Position numbers and translations under genes: made by a program
NCBI GenBank assembly: GCA_030425425.1
Contig: JAUIAO010000006.1
Location: 1 to 64,000, forward strand
Length of the DNA: 64,000 bases
From: Bacteroidia bacterium
Lineage (GTDB): Bacteria; Bacteroidota; Bacteroidia; Cytophagales; Cyclobacteriaceae
Direction of reading: 5' to 3'
The notes under the pieces: generated by a model
What the model saw: the letters and a program-made list of their open reading frames with translations, nothing else
Told to the model about the DNA's origin: nothing
Databases searched by the model: none
Shown: piece after piece, positions 9,006 to 18,167 of the stretch
Numbering within the stretch: the first letter of the stretch is position 1
How the letters are laid out: each line of letters starts with the position of its first letter

Positions 9006-9803
9006 ATGAATAGAGTCATATATACAACACTTATTGGTAACTACGACAACTTGAAAGATCCCTCAGTTGTAAATAATGATTGGGATTACATATGCTTCAC
9101 TGATGTACTTAATCAGGAAGATTACAAAGTTTGGAAAATTATTAAAATTGCAAATCGTAGTTTATCAAATATTGAGTCTTCACGTCAACCCAAACTTTGC
9201 CCACATCTATTTCTTCAAGATTATGACATTAGTGTATTTATTGACTCCAATATCGAAATCACATCAGACTTTATTTACAAAAGATCTTTAGAGCTGGAAA
9301 AAACAGACAACCTCATCTCAGTACCTATTCACCCTACAAGAAATTGTCTTTATAAGGAAGGTGAAATTCTGAAATACAGGGGCAAAGACAAAATAACTTC
9401 TCTTAAACGCCATTTGGCTTTTCTGCGGGAAGAAAATTTTCCTGAAAATTATGGTCTTTATGAAAACAATGTGATTTGGAGAAGGCACATGAACCATAAA
9501 CTAAAAGTTCTTGGTGAGGAGTGGTGGCGTATCTTTCGCAATTACAGCAAAAGAGACCAACTAGGATTAGTTTATTGTCTATGGAAGTATGATATTGCTT
9601 GTCCTGCACTGATGCCTGAAAATATCTTAGATCATCGAAAAAGCGAACATTTTGAATTTTCTGAACATCATCGAAAATGGTATTTTCATATTAAAAGATT
9701 TATAAGTAAGGTTAAATATGTAATTAAAACTGGCAAAAGACCCGACTCAAAGTCGCCATCTCACCCTATATTAGATACAAAAAAAACTAGTTTCGAAAAC
9801 TGA
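9006..9803 (+). CDS. DUF616 (TOD1/MUCI70-like) glycosyltransferase
   Basis: A 265-residue protein whose N-terminus (VIYTTLIGNYDNLKDP, then DWDYICFTDV) is the typical opening of the DUF616 / TOD1-MUCI70 glycosyltransferase domain, a GT-A-like family also found in plants. FIDSNIEI (around residue 79) takes the place of the DxD metal and nucleotide-sugar site. A PTRNCLYKEGE stretch and a late HRKSEHFEFSE stretch are also family-like. It follows the preceding glycosyltransferase gene by 32 bp. The substrate is unknown. Confidence 0.75.
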   Translation: MNRVIYTTLIGNYDNLKDPSVVNNDWDYICFTDVLNQEDYKVWKIIKIANRSLSNIESSRQPKLCPHLFLQDYDISVFIDSNIEITSDFIYKRSLELEKTDNLISVPIHPTRNCLYKEGEILKYRGKDKITSLKRHLAFLREENFPENYGLYENNVIWRRHMNHKLKVLGEEWWRIFRNYSKRDQLGLVYCLWKYDIACPALMPENILDHRKSEHFEFSEHHRKWYFHIKRFISKVKYVIKTGKRPDSKSPSHPILDTKKTSFEN

Positions 9804-9892
9804 AATCATCATATATCCGGAATCCAAAGTATTCTGACCTATGATCTATAGTATTCAGTAATTCTATTAAAATAAAAATCGAACAAAAACGC

Positions 9893-10612
9893 ATGAACGA
9901 AGAGCAGATAAAAAAGAATTATGATAAGTCCTTTTATGGAGATGGTGATAAAAGAAAGCAGAATGCTGTAATTGTCTTAGAGAACGTATTTGAGATTACA
10001 GGTAAACCAAATTCATTGATAGACGTTGGATGCGGACTTGGTCATTGGTTGAATGTTGCTAGAAGTGAATTCAAGATTAATGATATTCTAGGTGTGGATG
10101 GTAATTATGTACAAGAAAATGATTTCCTCATTCCATGGAAAAACTTCAAACGTCATAATCTGGAAAATGAATTAGTGATGGATCGCAAGTTTGACCTATG
10201 TATGTCTATTGAAACTGGTGAACATTTACCTCCTGAAAAAGCCACTACTTTTGTGAAATCCTTAACAGCTCTCTCAGATACAGTTCTTTTTTCAGCTGCA
10301 GCTCCTTTTCAGAAAGGTGTTAATCATTTGAATGAAAATACTCCAACTTACTGGGCTCAGAAATTTGCTTTAGAAGGATTTGTTTGTTTTGATGTGATCC
10401 GGAATGTTCTTTGGAATATAGAGGGAATAAACTGTATATATCCTCAAAACATGCTTCTTTTTGTGAAAAGAGACAAGGCAAGCTCATATGAGAAACAAGG
10501 ATATATAGCAAATCCAACACCTGATTTAAAGTATCATCCAGGATATGTAACGAAACGATTAATCACAAAAGGAAAAGGATTAAAAGGTCTTATTCGAAAA
10601 TGGGTTTATTGA
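9893..10612 (+). CDS. SAM-dependent methyltransferase (class I)
   Basis: A 239-residue class I methyltransferase. Motif I, LIDVGCGLGHW, is at residues 42-52 and binds S-adenosylmethionine; an acidic residue follows in LGVDGNY. Motif IV is replaced by DLCMSIETGEHLP, common in methyltransferases acting on sugars or small metabolites (Methyltransf_23-like). As the last gene of the glycosyltransferase run, ahead of a strong hairpin terminator, it most likely methylates a sugar or caps the glycan made by its neighbours; this is inference from context. Confidence 0.8.
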   Translation: MNEEQIKKNYDKSFYGDGDKRKQNAVIVLENVFEITGKPNSLIDVGCGLGHWLNVARSEFKINDILGVDGNYVQENDFLIPWKNFKRHNLENELVMDRKFDLCMSIETGEHLPPEKATTFVKSLTALSDTVLFSAAAPFQKGVNHLNENTPTYWAQKFALEGFVCFDVIRNVLWNIEGINCIYPQNMLLFVKRDKASSYEKQGYIANPTPDLKYHPGYVTKRLITKGKGLKGLIRKWVY

Positions 10613-10704
10613 TTATAGTGGGCAGTTATCAAATATTAAGACAAAATAGCATACACCCAAATTGTATAATTATTGGATAGATCATATGAACCAACTCTTT
10701 TTAA

Positions 10705-10732
10705 AAAACTCCAGAATTTCTTCTGGAGTTTT
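10705..10732. terminator. Bidirectional Rho-independent terminator
   Basis: AAAACTCCAGAA (10705-10716), a TTTC loop and TTCTGGAGTTTT (10721-10732) form a perfect 12-bp stem with A- and T-runs at its ends. It lies between the convergent methyltransferase gene (plus) and lipoprotein gene (minus) and can stop both. Confidence 0.85.
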
Positions 10733-10772
10733 CTTAATAAGAATTTTATAAACTCATAAAATGTTTCCAAGT

Positions 10773-11798
10773 CTACCAATTAATAGTTTCATCATATGCA
10801 TTTGATTCTACATCTCCATTTACTTTATGATATATTGACCCATATAAATTCACATACCAATACTTAGGTGAGTACATAGATGTGGCTGTGCCTCCTTCAA
10901 TTATAAACTCCTTTGTACCTTTAATTAAATCATTAGCATTGCAATTGTTTTTATCCCCAAAAACGATGGATTTATGGTTGCCCAAATTAGGATTATTATC
11001 GCCTTCATATCCGAGATTATAATCTACATTAAGATTTACAGCCAAACGTCTATATGTAGAAGTATTATTGTGATCCCAAGAACCACCACTGGTTTTGTGT
11101 GCCATCCTAAATTTTAAACTCAAATCAGTCCAACGTACAGAATAAGCCTTATTGGCCCAATAAGACTGAGTAAGCAAATAGTATTCTAATTTATATCTTA
11201 AACTTTTAGGAGTACCAGCATCACAAGATTTAGTAGAAGTATAAGAAACCCTGTTAATCTCCCCAGTTTTGTGTCCAACCTTATCTTTACTTATTGCAAG
11301 TGATAGAGTCACATACGAGACTCTACCATTGTCATCTAGTGTATCAAAAGAATCACCAGCAGAGAGAGAATCTACTATACGATCACAACCACCAAATACT
11401 TTGTGTTGTTCGCTGATTTTTCCTGTGTTATCTATTTCATATTCATACAATAGATTATCACAATATCTTATTAATTTGTTGGCTATCTGAAATTCTTTAT
11501 TTTCGTTAAGAAGAAATAAATACCTGTATGGAATCTCATCTTTCTCTTTCAAAGAGATTTTATCTGTGCTAAATATAGATACATAACCTTTCTGCTGTCG
11601 TTCCCATTCCTCAAAACCGGAATTATCTCCAAAACTACTAAACATCTCTTGTGTCTTGACGTAATCTTCAAAACTATCGAAGTACATCATTCCTTCTAGT
11701 CGCAGCGGCTTCTGAATATCCTTCGCATCATCTTCAGAACATTGAGTGAATAATAAAACACTCACAATTACAACAGCTAATAATTTTAAAATTCTCAT
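10773..11798 (-). CDS. Hypothetical lipoprotein
   Basis: A 341-residue exported lipoprotein: the N-terminus MRILKLLAVVIVSVLLFTQC has a lipobox ending at Cys20, followed by the acidic SEDDAKD that often marks surface export in Bacteroidota. The mature part has few recognisable motifs. It contains several Cys (YCDNLLYEY, GGCDRI, KSCDAG, KNNCNAND) that might form disulfides and an aromatic-rich C-terminal half of beta character. I do not recognise a family. It interrupts the glycosyltransferase region on the opposite strand and may be unrelated to it. Confidence 0.65.
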   Translation of the reverse strand: MRILKLLAVVIVSVLLFTQCSEDDAKDIQKPLRLEGMMYFDSFEDYVKTQEMFSSFGDNSGFEEWERQQKGYVSIFSTDKISLKEKDEIPYRYLFLLNENKEFQIANKLIRYCDNLLYEYEIDNTGKISEQHKVFGGCDRIVDSLSAGDSFDTLDDNGRVSYVTLSLAISKDKVGHKTGEINRVSYTSTKSCDAGTPKSLRYKLEYYLLTQSYWANKAYSVRWTDLSLKFRMAHKTSGGSWDHNNTSTYRRLAVNLNVDYNLGYEGDNNPNLGNHKSIVFGDKNNCNANDLIKGTKEFIIEGGTATSMYSPKYWYVNLYGSIYHKVNGDVESNAYDETINW

Positions 11799-12145
11799 AA
11801 TTAATTGTTTAAGTTTAGTTGTATGTTATTTTCATTAATAATTTTTTACATTTGATGATCACATTATGTATGATATGGCAATATAATACTATTTCTAATA
11901 ACGTCGTTGTATATCGAGTAAAATTATAAGCTTTTTATTTTTTTATAGATGAAATTGTGAGGGGATTGTAAGTTCAAATTTGCTAATACACCAAACTCAC
12001 CAAGTTATTTGACCTCAAATACAACCCAGTATTTACAAATTTTTGAAAGATTTTATCAGGTTATGCTAAGACTTCTTCCTGCAGTAGCCTATCTGTAGAA
12101 TGTGGAATATTTAAAAAATGTATTTGATCATCTGACTTATAACGA
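11799..12145. other. Intergenic region, AT-rich
   Basis: About 350 bp between two minus-strand genes, with a long AT-rich stretch at 11820-11960. It must hold the promoter of the lipoprotein gene and the end of the GT25 transcript. I see no RNA gene, repeat array or clear terminator. Confidence 0.4.
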
Positions 12146-12964
12146 CTATTTAAAGTCTAGATTTTCCGTAGAAAACCAAGGAATAATTCTTCTGGATGAT
12201 TCATTTCGAAAATAGTCCAGCGTGGGATAAATCTCCACCTTCAGCTCCTTGGAATTGATATTGATATCATGTAAAACCGAGCCGATTTTGCTTTCATCAC
12301 CTATATGTTGATTCTGAATAAAGCACTGCACCATTGCGCCATGGAAAGTAGTGTAAAGACTTCTGGTCATCAAAACATCTGTATTGAATTTCTTGAACGG
12401 TAATACCTTAGCGTATTTCACATTAAAAAACGCATACCTGAATACTCTTCGAGCCGCTGCAGGTCTGAGTAAATATGCCCCTGTGAGTGTAGACCAAGGG
12501 AAAATCAACGAACATTTTCGTACTTCCTGCTCTCCCAAATGATCAAGTACTTTGTAGGGGCTCGTTTTCCCGTCGAATTTCTTATCAAAAAGCTTATTCT
12601 GATTTCTGGTGAGGTGAATAGCATGAATACTCCCAGGAAGTTTAGAAAGCATACTTTCCAGTTGACCGATTATCTCAGATGCATCAAATTCATCCCTCAA
12701 TTTGATATCGTCTTCCATAATCATATACCAGCCATCCTCTTGTTTGGAAATGTACTTCCAAAGGCTCATCTGCGAGGTAAGGTTTCCAATTTTCCCTTTT
12801 TGAAAGTTATTCGGATTATCAATGGTAGCCCCATGAAATGCCTTGAACCTATATACATTTTCCTTCACACCCAGCGATTCAAAAAGTGATGTCATGTGTT
12901 TTCTTCGATCCGCTGATCGGTCAAGATTGTTACAGAAAATTGCTTTGATCGTATTGTCTGGCAT
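12146..12964 (-). CDS. Glycosyltransferase family 25
   Basis: A 272-residue GT25 enzyme (the LPS beta-galactosyltransferase family, also seen in collagen galactosyltransferases). The opening NLDRSADRR (13-21) is the family's N-terminal signature and MIMEDDIKL (81-89) holds the EDD metal/donor site. The segment GNLTSQMSLWKYI just before it matches the family's conserved G-x-x-x-S-H/Q region. It lies on the minus strand opposite the following GT34-like gene. The product is probably a surface glycan or LPS sugar; the donor is unknown. Confidence 0.82.
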   Translation of the reverse strand: MPDNTIKAIFCNNLDRSADRRKHMTSLFESLGVKENVYRFKAFHGATIDNPNNFQKGKIGNLTSQMSLWKYISKQEDGWYMIMEDDIKLRDEFDASEIIGQLESMLSKLPGSIHAIHLTRNQNKLFDKKFDGKTSPYKVLDHLGEQEVRKCSLIFPWSTLTGAYLLRPAAARRVFRYAFFNVKYAKVLPFKKFNTDVLMTRSLYTTFHGAMVQCFIQNQHIGDESKIGSVLHDININSKELKVEIYPTLDYFRNESSRRIIPWFSTENLDFK

Positions 12965-12989
12965 CCAACAGAAAATTGATTTTGGAATG

Positions 12990-12997
12990 CAAACTTA
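12990..12997 (-). promoter_or_regulatory. -7 promoter box of the GT25 gene
   Basis: On the minus strand TAAGTTTG is a perfect Bacteroidota -7 box (TAnnTTTG), 26 bp before the start codon. No good -33 box is visible at the expected distance. Confidence 0.35.
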
Positions 12998-13178
12998 TGC
13001 TTTATTCGACTAATTTAAATTGACAATCTCTCAATAAGAGTGACCTAAATGCTCGTCCTAACTTCACTCATTATAAATTTGCAGGATTAATCAATCAAAA
13101 AATGCAGTTTTCCTGAAATTGATAAAAGCTATCTTAGACTTCCGGTAGGGGAATTTTTGAAAAAATGTAAATGACCTT

Positions 13179-13898
13179 TTGAAAAACAGCGTGACCAACA
13201 CAAACAATAACTCAGATGCTATAAAAGTGGACGTATTGATGCTGGCAACCAGCCACATTGATATTTACACTCAATATTCTATCCCAATGTGGGAAAAATA
13301 CTGTGACCTACACGGCTATCAGTTTTTTCATTACAAAGAAAAAATTCTTTCTGATATGGCTTTTACCTGGAGCCGGATACAAATGATGTTGGATCATCAG
13401 GATAAAACAAATGCGGATTACATCATGATGGTAGATGCTGACACACTGATCTATCACAATATGTACGACTTATCCGTAAAACAAATCATAGAAAAGTATA
13501 TGTCTGATGGGAAACAGATTCTTTTTCAAAAAGATGGTTCAGACAGAATGGGTATGTATTTTTCACACAACTTCAAATTGAGCTATGATTTGAAGCGATG
13601 GACATTGCCTAACGCTGGTTTCAATATCATGGCAAATACTCCTGAGGTTAAAAAATTTCTTGAAATGTGGATAGATTTGGGTAGAGGTAAGCTCAAACAC
13701 CTGGCCGACATACATCCAAGAACACAGAATGTACTTATAAGAGGGGTACTTCAGGAACCCGAAATGGATGATCTGGTAGCCTATCTGCCTTCCAGGCTGG
13801 TAAGTAAGCGAAATACCAAGTTCGTTCAGCACCTTTCGGCAATGACTAAGGAGCAAATTGCCGCTGCTATCAAAAAAGAATACGACAAAACCTTCTAA
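13179..13898 (+). CDS. GT34-like (GMA12/MNN10-type) glycosyltransferase
   Basis: A 239-residue GT-A glycosyltransferase. VLMLATSHIDIY opens the nucleotide-binding fold, TWSRIQMML holds the conserved Arg region, and MMVDADTLI (83-91) contains the DxD motif (Asp86, Asp88). PNAGFNIM followed by FLEMW matches the GT34 galactosyl/xylosyltransferase pattern of an acceptor-side loop. No ATG exists at the N-terminus, so the start is TTG at 13179 or GTG at 13191. The stop is 6 bp before the ABC exporter gene, so the two form an operon. They may build and export one product, which is inference. Confidence 0.7.
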   Translation: MKNSVTNTNNNSDAIKVDVLMLATSHIDIYTQYSIPMWEKYCDLHGYQFFHYKEKILSDMAFTWSRIQMMLDHQDKTNADYIMMVDADTLIYHNMYDLSVKQIIEKYMSDGKQILFQKDGSDRMGMYFSHNFKLSYDLKRWTLPNAGFNIMANTPEVKKFLEMWIDLGRGKLKHLADIHPRTQNVLIRGVLQEPEMDDLVAYLPSRLVSKRNTKFVQHLSAMTKEQIAAAIKKEYDKTF

Positions 13899-13904
13899 GC
13901 TCAT

Positions 13905-15515
13905 ATGTGGCAAATCTTTCTTCAAGTAAAGCATAGAATCGGCCTATTCCTCACTGGCTGCATCACTGCTTTGATAGCCGGGCTTTTCACAGCTCAGGTG
14001 ATAGACTACATAGAGACTGGTCTCAGTGATCAGGGTAATATCAATCAAATGTGGCTGATAGGCATAGTCTCCTATAGTTTGCTAGCAGCGTCTATTGGAG
14101 TCTCCTCTTCCTACTTCATCTCAAAAATGAACATCATCATCGTCAGGGATCTGACTAAGAAACTGGTAAAGAAGACTTTGATGACGAAGTATGAATACAT
14201 AGAAATGGTTTCTGACAAGATTCTTCCAATAATTACAAAAGACATTTCTGTGATTTCGAATTTCGTAGATCGCATTCCCACATTCATCATTGCTGTGAGT
14301 ACGGTGCTATACACCCTTATCCGTCTGTTTAGAATAGATGCTGAGCTTACCTCCTATTTCTTCATCATATTCGCTCTTCAGATCGTTCTGGTTATGATCC
14401 TCATCCCTATGCTGAAGAAATTCACCCGTATTGCTGTGAAGTATCGCAACTATCACTATCGAAACCTTGGCAATATGATCAAAGGCCTCAAGGAGCTCAC
14501 ACTCAATAAAGAAAAGCGTGAATATTACTTATCGCATGTCATATCCGATGATATGGGGAAAATGAACAATGCGTTCCTAAAAGGACGAGTGACGAATGGC
14601 ACAAGCCAGCGAATCAATGACTTGTTGATCTTCTTGTTTGTGGGAATTTTCATGTTTGCCAGTATCAGTTTAATTGATTTTGACTTTGATCGATTCAAAC
14701 TTTTCCTCCCGATTATTCTTTTTGTCACCCCTTATTTCGCCAAAATCAGCGGCTTTTTTCAAGATATGAAAACTGTCGATGTATCATTCGAGCAAATCAA
14801 TTCGATCAGCGAAGAGATAGAGCAATATGCCATCAGGAGTAAGAAGCAAATCGACTGGGACGATCAATCAGATCACATCATTAGCTTAAAAGAAATTGGG
14901 TATCAATATTTGGAATCCAGACATGATAATACGCTTTCATTCGGGCCTTTATCATTGCACTTACAAAGAGGTAAGATCACCTTTATCATAGGTGGAAATG
15001 GAAGTGGAAAAACAACTTTTGCCAAAATCCTCACCGGGCTATACGAGCCCAGAAGCGGCCAAATCCTATATAAAGGTCAACCAGTAATTGATGATGTATT
15101 GAGTGATTATAGAAACAAGTTTTCTGCATATTTTGCTGATTCTTTCACCTTTGGCCAGCTAGGTTATATCGATCATCAATACTTGAATGAAAAGTCCTCA
15201 TCGATCATCAAGCTTCTGGAAATGGAGTCGAAGGTGAAATTGGATGACGATTATAATTTCACCACTACAAACCTGTCATTCGGCCAGATCAGCCGACTAT
15301 CTCTTATTACCAAAATACTGGAAGACAAAGAGATTTATCTATTTGATGAATGGGCCGCCAATCAGGATCCGTACTTCAAAAACATTTTCTATCATGAAAT
15401 TTTGCCTATGCTCAAAGCCAACGGAAAAACGATCATTGTGATTTCTCATGACGAAAAATACTTTGATGTGGCTGATGAAATCATTGAGCTACAGGAAGGA
15501 ATGAAATTGGAATAA
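13905..15515 (+). CDS. ABC exporter, cyclic-peptide/siderophore type (SyrD/PvdE-like)
   Basis: A fused membrane-plus-ATPase half transporter of 536 residues. Six membrane helices fill about 1-285. The nucleotide-binding domain has Walker A GGNGSGKTT (363-371), ABC signature LSFGQ (457-461), Walker B IYLFDEW (477-483, Glu482) and switch His515. The ending YLFDEWAANQDPYFK is characteristic of the SyrD/PvdE cyclic-peptide exporter branch, whose members pump peptides or siderophore precursors out of the cytoplasm. No peptide-synthesis gene is nearby; instead the gene is coupled to a glycosyltransferase gene, so the cargo is unclear. Confidence 0.85.
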   Translation: MWQIFLQVKHRIGLFLTGCITALIAGLFTAQVIDYIETGLSDQGNINQMWLIGIVSYSLLAASIGVSSSYFISKMNIIIVRDLTKKLVKKTLMTKYEYIEMVSDKILPIITKDISVISNFVDRIPTFIIAVSTVLYTLIRLFRIDAELTSYFFIIFALQIVLVMILIPMLKKFTRIAVKYRNYHYRNLGNMIKGLKELTLNKEKREYYLSHVISDDMGKMNNAFLKGRVTNGTSQRINDLLIFLFVGIFMFASISLIDFDFDRFKLFLPIILFVTPYFAKISGFFQDMKTVDVSFEQINSISEEIEQYAIRSKKQIDWDDQSDHIISLKEIGYQYLESRHDNTLSFGPLSLHLQRGKITFIIGGNGSGKTTFAKILTGLYEPRSGQILYKGQPVIDDVLSDYRNKFSAYFADSFTFGQLGYIDHQYLNEKSSSIIKLLEMESKVKLDDDYNFTTTNLSFGQISRLSLITKILEDKEIYLFDEWAANQDPYFKNIFYHEILPMLKANGKTIIVISHDEKYFDVADEIIELQEGMKLE

Positions 15516-15524
15516 TCTGATAAA

Positions 15525-16034
15525 CTACTCGGCCATTAGCTTTGCAAATTTCACTTCTAAAACTCTGGGGTCTCGAGGAGCATTAGAATCTACCACCTCT
15601 CCTTTCTTATTGATTATCAAGTATCGAGGAATACTTCGCACGTTGAACCTCGTAGCTACAGACTTCCATTCCGGATCAGACAATCTGTAATGCTCCCCTT
15701 GTATGCCGGGAGTCATTTTATTGTAGGTAGCTTCCGGCGATGTGCTATTGGTAATGTAAACAAAAACTATGTCCTGTCCCGCATCGATCATCTCCTTTTT
15801 CATAGACTTCTGATTGCGCATACTTGCACGGCAAGGTCCACACCATGTCGCCCAGAAATCCACATAAACTACTTTGCCTTTATACTTCTTGATAATGGAA
15901 TCAAAAACATCTTCTGATGCTGATTTTTTGATGTCTTCTGAATTGTTTGCCGCCGATATAGGCTGCAAAATAACTAGAAAAATGAGAGTGAAAGAGAAAT
16001 AAACAATTCGTGATTTGGGCGTATTCATGATCAA
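15525..16034 (-). CDS. Exported thioredoxin-like (TlpA/ResA-type) protein
   Basis: A 169-residue protein with an N-terminal signal/anchor (about 8-29, ending ISAAN) and a thioredoxin fold. The active site is FWATWCGPCRASM with Cys65 and Cys68, and the cis-Pro loop is RSIPRYLIINKKG. The WCGPC motif and the extra helix before EHYRLSDPEWK resemble TlpA/ResA reductases that act on periplasmic thiols, for example in cytochrome maturation or repair of oxidised proteins. No cytochrome genes are nearby. The start could also be at the third codon (MNTPKS). Confidence 0.85.
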   Translation of the reverse strand: MIMNTPKSRIVYFSFTLIFLVILQPISAANNSEDIKKSASEDVFDSIIKKYKGKVVYVDFWATWCGPCRASMRNQKSMKKEMIDAGQDIVFVYITNSTSPEATYNKMTPGIQGEHYRLSDPEWKSVATRFNVRSIPRYLIINKKGEVVDSNAPRDPRVLEVKFAKLMAE

Positions 16035-16120
16035 TATTCTTGATTAAAACACTAAGGTACAAATCTGTGTAAGTAGACTATGTAGCCTTTATCACACAAT
16101 AACATCGAAATAATTGTGGA

Positions 16121-16747
16121 CTATAGTTCCACAAGTCCATTTAAAAACGACTCTACCATCTCAAGGTTGTTTTTCATCTGTCGCTCACCGCTATAACATA
16201 CCAGCTGGATCGTGGACTCATCATTAGAATAATAATACCCGAAATAAGTAAACTTAATACCCTGAGTGGTACCAGACATTTGCATCATGATCAATTTCAA
16301 TCCATTTACCGTGCGATATTCCACGCTTTCAATTTTCACATCAGGAGCCACATTAGCAGCATTATCAAACGCTATGTTTTTCAATGTTTCCACTGGGATT
16401 GGAATGGTTTCAGTGATCAACATGGCATAGAAATCTTCTCCTTTTTTCTGAAACTGAAATTCCGTGGCGGAGCCTTCTTCACCCTTAGAAAATGACCACT
16501 CCTTTGGATTGATCCAAACTCCAAGATCTACCTTTTTACTTTTTACCAGAAAAGTAGACTTCTTATCCTTTTCATACTCGGCCTCATTGACCGGTATTTC
16601 TGTTGGGATATTGAGACTATCATTTAAATAAGACCATGTGCCATCTTCGAAAAGCATGACCTCATCACCCGTCTCAGTAATGGCATTGATCTGACCGATA
16701 GCCATTTGGAACGTTAATAAAGCGATTAAATAAAGAAGTAATTTCAT
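16121..16747 (-). CDS. Hypothetical exported protein
   Basis: A 208-residue protein with a signal peptide (MKLLLYLIALLTFQMAIGQ). Just after cleavage comes ITETGDEVMLFEDGTWSYL, a short motif (G-V-L-x-x-DGTW-x-Y) seen at the start of several exported Bacteroidota and DUF3157-like proteins. The rest is a mixed alpha/beta domain with no catalytic motif I can name (for example VEYRTVNGLKLIMMQMSG). It probably sits in the periplasm. Its 93-bp upstream gap separates it from the aspartic protease gene on the same strand. Confidence 0.65.
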   Translation of the reverse strand: MKLLLYLIALLTFQMAIGQINAITETGDEVMLFEDGTWSYLNDSLNIPTEIPVNEAEYEKDKKSTFLVKSKKVDLGVWINPKEWSFSKGEEGSATEFQFQKKGEDFYAMLITETIPIPVETLKNIAFDNAANVAPDVKIESVEYRTVNGLKLIMMQMSGTTQGIKFTYFGYYYSNDESTIQLVCYSGERQMKNNLEMVESFLNGLVEL

Positions 16748-16842
16748 TTGTATCAGTATGATGTTTAATAATCTTGAATTTGATTGAGGTAAAATCGGGA
16801 TTAATCTTAAATCTTCAAAATAAGCAAGTAACGTAATTTCAA

Positions 16843-18066
16843 TTATTTAGCAAACTCATCTAAATAATCCGTTATTAACCTAACCGGGAATTTTTCGCTC
16901 AGCAATTCGCCATTCTGATTTTTGAATTGTACAAATACCGAATCCTTATATTCATATCCTACATAATCACAAAAATCTGATGCCTCTTTGAAAATCAAAT
17001 CATCTAACTGCATCACCTTCATTCCGTCTCTGATTCCACGATTGTGAGCCTCACTATTTTCTAAAACGGACTCAAAGTAAACTCCATTTTGATCCGTGTA
17101 ACCTAATTTAAAACCAACAGTCTTTTCAGGATGTGGAATAGTTTTAGCGTCTTTTAAATACAAATGATGCTGATCCCAATCAATAACCACATGATACCTG
17201 GTCAGTACATCCGTTCCCAGGGAGACTGTCTTTCCCGTTTCGATCATTACATCTGATAACGGCAATCCTCCAAGACTAAGCGAATCAGTAATCGTCACTT
17301 CTTTTTTCACCTTAACCGGCTCACCCACAATTCCTGTTTGCCGAAATCCCCGTTCCTCGAGGAAAATATTTGCAATATTTCGATCTTTCAAAACTGACAA
17401 AATCTCATCACTCAACGAAACCGATCTGTTAGACCCAAAGTCAACCAAAACATTGTGGATTGTCGCTCTTCCAATATTCACGTCGATGCGCATACTGTAT
17501 TGATTATTCGCAGAGAAAGGCACTTCGCTTAACCCATTAATCCAATCTGCTTTGAGATCACTACTCATGATTATTTCTTCTGAGACCGGGTCAATGATCC
17601 AATTGGAATGGCGCATCAAATTAGAACCAACTATCCCGTCGAATCCGATGCATTTGATCACCGGATTGGCGCTAAAGTCACCCACAAATGCTGTCTGGTC
17701 TAAAAAAGTAATTCCACCGATTTGAATACTATCTACTTGCACCCAATCAATGGCTTTACGATTATGGTCACTGTCTTTGATATGACCACTACTTACCTTT
17801 TTAAATGAAAACTCCTCCTGTATCTCCTCCGATATACTAAAAGGTGCGCCTGTATCATATAGGAACTTAAAGCGCTCACCATTGATCTTTACGTCCAAAA
17901 AAATCAATCCATTTTGCACTTTAAATTGAACAGTATCCTGAAATTCTGCAGGTACCACACTACCATATTGAATGGCCTTTGTCCAGCTTACCGAACAGCC
18001 ATACAAAAACAACATTATCGAAATTGACAGAAACGTAAAAAATCTTTGAATCAAAATAATAAGCAT
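16843..18066 (-). CDS. Retropepsin-like aspartic protease with C-terminal PDZ domain (lipoprotein)
   Basis: A 407-residue lipoprotein (MLFLYGC lipobox, Cys24). It carries two pepsin-like halves: FLYDTGAPFSIS with catalytic Asp71-Thr-Gly and, in a second half, VLVDFGSNRSVSLS with Asp209-Phe-Gly. The DTG/DFG pairing and the GIVGSNLM turn are seen in bacterial retropepsin-like (gag-polyprotein-like) proteases. The C-terminal quarter (about 330-400) is PDZ-like (NRGIRDGMKVMQLDDLIF) and would bind substrate tails. It should act in the periplasm. DFG in place of the second DTG may weaken activity. The gene is divergent from the VPS10/BNR gene. Confidence 0.82.
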   Translation of the reverse strand: MLIILIQRFFTFLSISIMLFLYGCSVSWTKAIQYGSVVPAEFQDTVQFKVQNGLIFLDVKINGERFKFLYDTGAPFSISEEIQEEFSFKKVSSGHIKDSDHNRKAIDWVQVDSIQIGGITFLDQTAFVGDFSANPVIKCIGFDGIVGSNLMRHSNWIIDPVSEEIIMSSDLKADWINGLSEVPFSANNQYSMRIDVNIGRATIHNVLVDFGSNRSVSLSDEILSVLKDRNIANIFLEERGFRQTGIVGEPVKVKKEVTITDSLSLGGLPLSDVMIETGKTVSLGTDVLTRYHVVIDWDQHHLYLKDAKTIPHPEKTVGFKLGYTDQNGVYFESVLENSEAHNRGIRDGMKVMQLDDLIFKEASDFCDYVGYEYKDSVFVQFKNQNGELLSEKFPVRLITDYLDEFAK

Positions 18067-18167
18067 TAATTACCACCATTCACCAAAGTACATCCATTCA
18101 TCACTTAGCCGCAATGTCTTTTATACTTTGGTTTTATCTTTAACCTCTTCTATCCTACCCAAAGATT

